Below, one piece after another: positions 60,808-64,000 of a DNA stretch of 64,000 nucleotides. The DNA comes from an uncultured Clostridiaceae bacterium (GTDB lineage: Bacteria > Bacillota > Clostridia > Lachnospirales > Lachnospiraceae), in the NCBI GenBank assembly GCA_902477765.1, contig CABSIM010000001.1:80584-144583 (forward strand). The letters run 5' to 3'. The translations under genes and the position numbers were made by a program. The notes under the pieces are model-generated. The model saw nothing but the letters and a program-made list of their open reading frames with translations. It was not told the DNA's origin and ran no database searches. The first letter of the stretch is position 1; the number at the start of each line of letters is the position of its first letter.

Positions 60808-63800
60808 GTGAACGAGACAACGGCAAAAAAGAAGATATTCAGAAAGGTCGCAATATGGGGAACAGTCATGGTCATATGCCTCATATTTGCCGGAATAAAC
60901 GCGGGATATCTTAAGGAAGGACCGCTGAACCGGTACTTCCTTCTGGACTATCCTTCAGAAAGCACCGTGGGAATTACCGGCAATATGTATGTCATTGACC
61001 AGTCAAAACAGAGGGTCAGTGCTTTTACGGAAGAGGGGAATTACCTGTATCAGATCCACGGAGGAAGCCGGTCAGAGAGTGCATTTTATTCTGCAGAGGA
61101 TGTCAAAACAGATGAACAGGGAAACCTGTATGTGGCAGATACCATGCTGGCACTGGATGGGTCTGCCATCGAAAGAGAGAGGATACTGAAATTTGATCCT
61201 GACGGCCGGTATGTTTCCACGGTTTATGATGTCACATATGAAGAAGGAAACCGGCCGGTGACCGTGGGAAGGATTCAGAGCCTTTCCTATGCGGAGGGCT
61301 GTCTGCAGTTTGTGTTTGCGGAACCGGAACAGATAACTCTGATGAAGGTGAGCACATCCGGAGGACAGGCGGAAACCGTAAAACAGATCAGTTATGATAC
61401 CAGATATCTGATTTCCTACGCAGTGGGAACGGAAAATCAGATATATGCCGTTACCAAAATGGCAGATATTCTGGAGATCGATGATGATGGAACAGACAGA
61501 ACCATATATAAGGGGGAAGATCATGACACCGAGGAGTTCTTCAGCATTCCATGGAAAATTTCCGCGGACAGCCGGGGGAATCTCTATTTTTCCGATATCG
61601 GGCTGAGGAGGATCGGGTATGTGACTCCGGACGGTGAATCAGGCGTTGCCATTGAGAGGGCAGACATGGAAAATCTCGGAAACAACCGTATTTTCTATAG
61701 TCTGGACGTTTCTTTCGGAGAATATCTGACCACCATTGCGGATATAGATGTCTATACAAAATCACTGACAGAAGACGGGAGCGTTGTGATCTATGGAACC
61801 GGTGAAGACCGGACACCCATCATGTATTCCGCGGAATACATAGGATTCCGTCTGGCAGTCTTTGGCGTGGTCATTCTGGGAATAGCGGCTCTTGCGGTCT
61901 GCCTGTTCCAGATCAGCCGTCTGCACATCCGCATCACGTTTACGGAAATGACACGGAATACGCTTCTTATTATTGTGGTATCGGTCATTATTGCGGCTGT
62001 AAGCATTACCAGCATCATGGGCGATATGCAGGATCAGTACGCGGCGCAGGTGATGAATAACATGAGCAGTGTGGCGGAACTTGCATGCCTGTCCCTGGAT
62101 CCGGATGATGTGGAGCAGATCAACACGCCAAGGGATTATACCAGTGATGCGTATGAACGTGTCAAAGAAAGCATACAGAAAAATTTTAACAGCATCAGCG
62201 GATGGAATGAAGGTCTCTACTGCGTTCTGAACCGGGTAACGGAAAATAAGACCATATATTCCTGCCTGTATCTGGAAGATACCGTGGGAGCCGTGTACCC
62301 GCTGGATTATGATTATTATGAATCTGATGTATACCGCTCCATTTCCACTTCCGGATATGGATCTGAATATCAGGAACTGTATGAAACGGGAAAACAGATC
62401 CGCTTTGACCGGATCGAAAATACGGATGGGATCTGGACTTATGTGCTGTCTCCCGTTTTCAATGAAGACGGGGAAGTAATTGCGGCCATGGAAGTGGGCA
62501 CCAATCTGTATACGTTCCAGGAATCCAACAATGCCCTGCTGAAAGAGATGGTGTTCAATATCGTATCAATTATCGCAATTATTATTTTGCTGTTCACGGA
62601 GATTTCCTTTGTATGGTTTAACCGGGAAGCGCGGAAAAAAGCCATTGAAGCATCAGAAGATCCTGCGCGTAAAAAGAGAGAACTTGCAGTGTATGTGATC
62701 CGTCCGATGATTTTCATTATTTTTGCAGCAGATTGCATGGCCACAGCATTTCTTCCGATGCTTGCCAGCCAGCTGGCGGTTCCTGTGGGAAACATTTCCC
62801 AGGAAATGATGAGTGCCATACCGGTTTCCACAGAAGTATTTGTAACCGCAGTTTTTTCCTTCCTGGGTGGATTCCTGATTGAAAAATACGGATTCCGTCC
62901 GGTTCTTCTGATCGGTAATCTTCTGTTTACCGCAGGACTTGTGATGGCAGGATTTTCAGACACGGTCTTCTTCTTCATCGGGGCAAAGGCTGTAATCGGT
63001 GTGGGAATGGGACTTCTTCTGGTGGGAATCAATTCTCTGGCCGCCGCTTTTCCGGAGAAGGAAAGCGCAGAAGGATTTTCATTTTATAATTCCGGCTCTC
63101 AGGCTGGTGCCACTGTAAGTACCACGCTGGGATCCCTTCTGGTGGCAGTTCTCGGCGGCTATGTTCATGTATATTTTGCAGCTGCTGCAGTTTCTGCAGT
63201 TTCCCTGTTCATGATCATAACCCTGCTGAAGAAAAATACCATATATCCCCAGAAGGAGGAAGTAAAGGACATGACGGGAGGAAGAATCAGCATGTTCCAG
63301 TTCCTTTTTAAGAAGGAACTCCTGATTTTTTTCCTGTGTGCCATGGTTCCGTATATCCTGTATGGATATTTCCTGAACTACTTTCTTCCTCTGTATGCGG
63401 ATGCACAGGGAATGTCGGAGATCACCATCGGTCAGCTGTTCCTGATCAATGGCATCTGTGTCATTTACCTGGGTCCGTCAGTAACGGCTTTTCTGACCGG
63501 AAAGCTGAAAGGAAAATGGTCAGTGATTCTGGCAGGATCCATTTATATTGCAACGCTGTTCCTGTTCTTCATATTTACAGGAAAGACCATGGTGGTAGTC
63601 ACTGCGTTTCTGTTCGGCCTTGCAGACTGTTTCGGCTTTTCCGTGCTTTCCATTTACTTTTCCGGGCTGGATGCAGTCAAGGCTTTCGGAAGCAGCAAGG
63701 CCATGGGAGTCTACAGCACATTTGACAATGTTTCCCAGACACTGGGGCCGTTTGTTTTCAGCGCAGTATATGTTATGGGGATCCGGACGGGTATTTTTGT

Positions 63801-63870
63801 TCTGGCCGTAATTTATCTGATACTTCTTGGACTTTATGGTCTGTTTGGAAAGAAGACAGCTGAGGCCTGA
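60808..63870 (+). CDS. Beta-propeller / Cache-like sensor / MFS transporter fusion
   Basis: A 1020-residue membrane protein with an unusual layout: TM1 (about 14-34), an extracytoplasmic NHL-like beta-propeller (about 45-335, with repeats such as DEQGNLYVADT and DSRGNLYFSDIG), TM2 and TM3 (about 345-408), a Cache-like extracytoplasmic domain (about 415-570, ending in FNEDGEVIAAMEVGTNLY), TM4, and a 12-helix MFS permease (about 625-1010, with the GGFLIEKYGFRPV loop). An ordinary MFS protein is about 400 residues. The GTG start at 60808 follows AGGCAGGG. Extracytoplasmic sensing coupled to transport is inferred; the substrate is unknown. Confidence 0.8.
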   Translation: MNETTAKKKIFRKVAIWGTVMVICLIFAGINAGYLKEGPLNRYFLLDYPSESTVGITGNMYVIDQSKQRVSAFTEEGNYLYQIHGGSRSESAFYSAEDVKTDEQGNLYVADTMLALDGSAIERERILKFDPDGRYVSTVYDVTYEEGNRPVTVGRIQSLSYAEGCLQFVFAEPEQITLMKVSTSGGQAETVKQISYDTRYLISYAVGTENQIYAVTKMADILEIDDDGTDRTIYKGEDHDTEEFFSIPWKISADSRGNLYFSDIGLRRIGYVTPDGESGVAIERADMENLGNNRIFYSLDVSFGEYLTTIADIDVYTKSLTEDGSVVIYGTGEDRTPIMYSAEYIGFRLAVFGVVILGIAALAVCLFQISRLHIRITFTEMTRNTLLIIVVSVIIAAVSITSIMGDMQDQYAAQVMNNMSSVAELACLSLDPDDVEQINTPRDYTSDAYERVKESIQKNFNSISGWNEGLYCVLNRVTENKTIYSCLYLEDTVGAVYPLDYDYYESDVYRSISTSGYGSEYQELYETGKQIRFDRIENTDGIWTYVLSPVFNEDGEVIAAMEVGTNLYTFQESNNALLKEMVFNIVSIIAIIILLFTEISFVWFNREARKKAIEASEDPARKKRELAVYVIRPMIFIIFAADCMATAFLPMLASQLAVPVGNISQEMMSAIPVSTEVFVTAVFSFLGGFLIEKYGFRPVLLIGNLLFTAGLVMAGFSDTVFFFIGAKAVIGVGMGLLLVGINSLAAAFPEKESAEGFSFYNSGSQAGATVSTTLGSLLVAVLGGYVHVYFAAAAVSAVSLFMIITLLKKNTIYPQKEEVKDMTGGRISMFQFLFKKELLIFFLCAMVPYILYGYFLNYFLPLYADAQGMSEITIGQLFLINGICVIYLGPSVTAFLTGKLKGKWSVILAGSIYIATLFLFFIFTGKTMVVVTAFLFGLADCFGFSVLSIYFSGLDAVKAFGSSKAMGVYSTFDNVSQTLGPFVFSAVYVMGIRTGIFVLAVIYLILLGLYGLFGKKTAEA

Positions 63871-63879
63871 CGGACGGGC

Positions 63880-64000
63880 CTGCATTAAGGCTGGTATGCA
63901 GAGTCACATCAAAAGGCAAATGACAGCATTTGACGCATGAATCATAAGGGAGTGTCGCAAAATCATCAAAATAGATGATTGAGCGGCACTTCCGCTCGTT
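63880..64000 (+). other. Downstream non-coding tail with adjacent palindromes
   Basis: No gene is seen in the last 130 bases. Three inverted repeats occur: CTGCAT/ATGCAG (about 63880-63901), AATCATC/GATGATT (63961-63980) and GAGCGG/CCGCTC (63981-63997), the last two directly abutting. The preceding GGGAGTGTCGCAAAAT resembles the end of some insertion sequences, but no transposase is visible before the window ends. Confidence 0.4.

Overview
The window looks like chromosomal DNA from a Lachnospiraceae-type member of the Clostridia. The evidence is by-eye protein similarity, moderate GC, strong AGGAGG-type ribosome sites, many ATG/GTG/TTG starts, a CsoR/CopA/CopZ copper module, a stand-alone AICAR formyltransferase next to a PurO-like IMP cyclohydrolase, and tRNA genes without encoded CCA. 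No species can be named from the sequence alone.

The first 24 kb is ordinary core genome. In order it holds the 3' end of a Na+-dependent (NSS) transporter, a sugar O-acetyltransferase, the copper module with a visible CsoR-type operator, three tRNAs (Pro-CGG, Glu-CTC, Thr-CGT), an M20 amidohydrolase, two DUF4340-like proteins, a two-subunit chromate transporter, a type II topoisomerase pair (parE/parC type), DeoD, aspartate-semialdehyde dehydrogenase, aldose 1-epimerase, topoisomerase III, a left-handed beta-helix acyltransferase-like protein, uracil phosphoribosyltransferase, a lipoprotein, the last two steps of purine synthesis, and tRNA-Leu(CAA).

From about 24.2 to 58.1 kb lies one co-directional block encoding a contractile injection system (CIS) of the extracellular (eCIS, Afp/PVC-like) lineage. 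It starts with a large STAND-ATPase/BTAD regulator. Next come a double-AAA+ ATPase, a charged protein, the sheath, a tube protein, a tail-assembly protein, a DUF6760-like small protein, a second tube-like protein, a large internally duplicated protein, a LysM adaptor, a hub and spike split over two genes, gp25, two J-type baseplate proteins and a gpI-type tail protein. The block ends with an accessory baseplate-associated protein, two single-pass membrane proteins (one pseudokinase-like, one with about 17 MORN repeats), a DUF4255 terminator, a second double-AAA+ ATPase, and an apparent cargo/chaperone/PAAR-like (DUF4280) trio. No capsid, terminase, portal, integrase, lysin or holin is present, so this is not a prophage. 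No TssJ/L/M is present, so it is not a classical T6SS. No obvious tail fibre is present, and two membrane proteins sit inside the operon, which suggests a membrane-associated rather than freely released particle (inference).

Three expression-control features stand out in the CIS block. (1) A 7-bp direct repeat with an 11-bp period lies upstream of the sheath promoter, resembling SARP/BTAD-regulator sites. (2) The sheath has a Shine-Dalgarno sequence 40 nt from its start that a hairpin would fold into normal range. (3) A canonical A_AAT_TTT -1 slippery heptamer lies where the tail-assembly gene overlaps the DUF6760-like ORF, which has no standard start codon.

The block is followed by a three-gene operon: a Cache-like sensor with a degenerate class III cyclase domain, a DUF2156 protein, and a very large beta-propeller/Cache/MFS fusion. 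The last 130 bases carry two adjacent palindromes and no identifiable gene.
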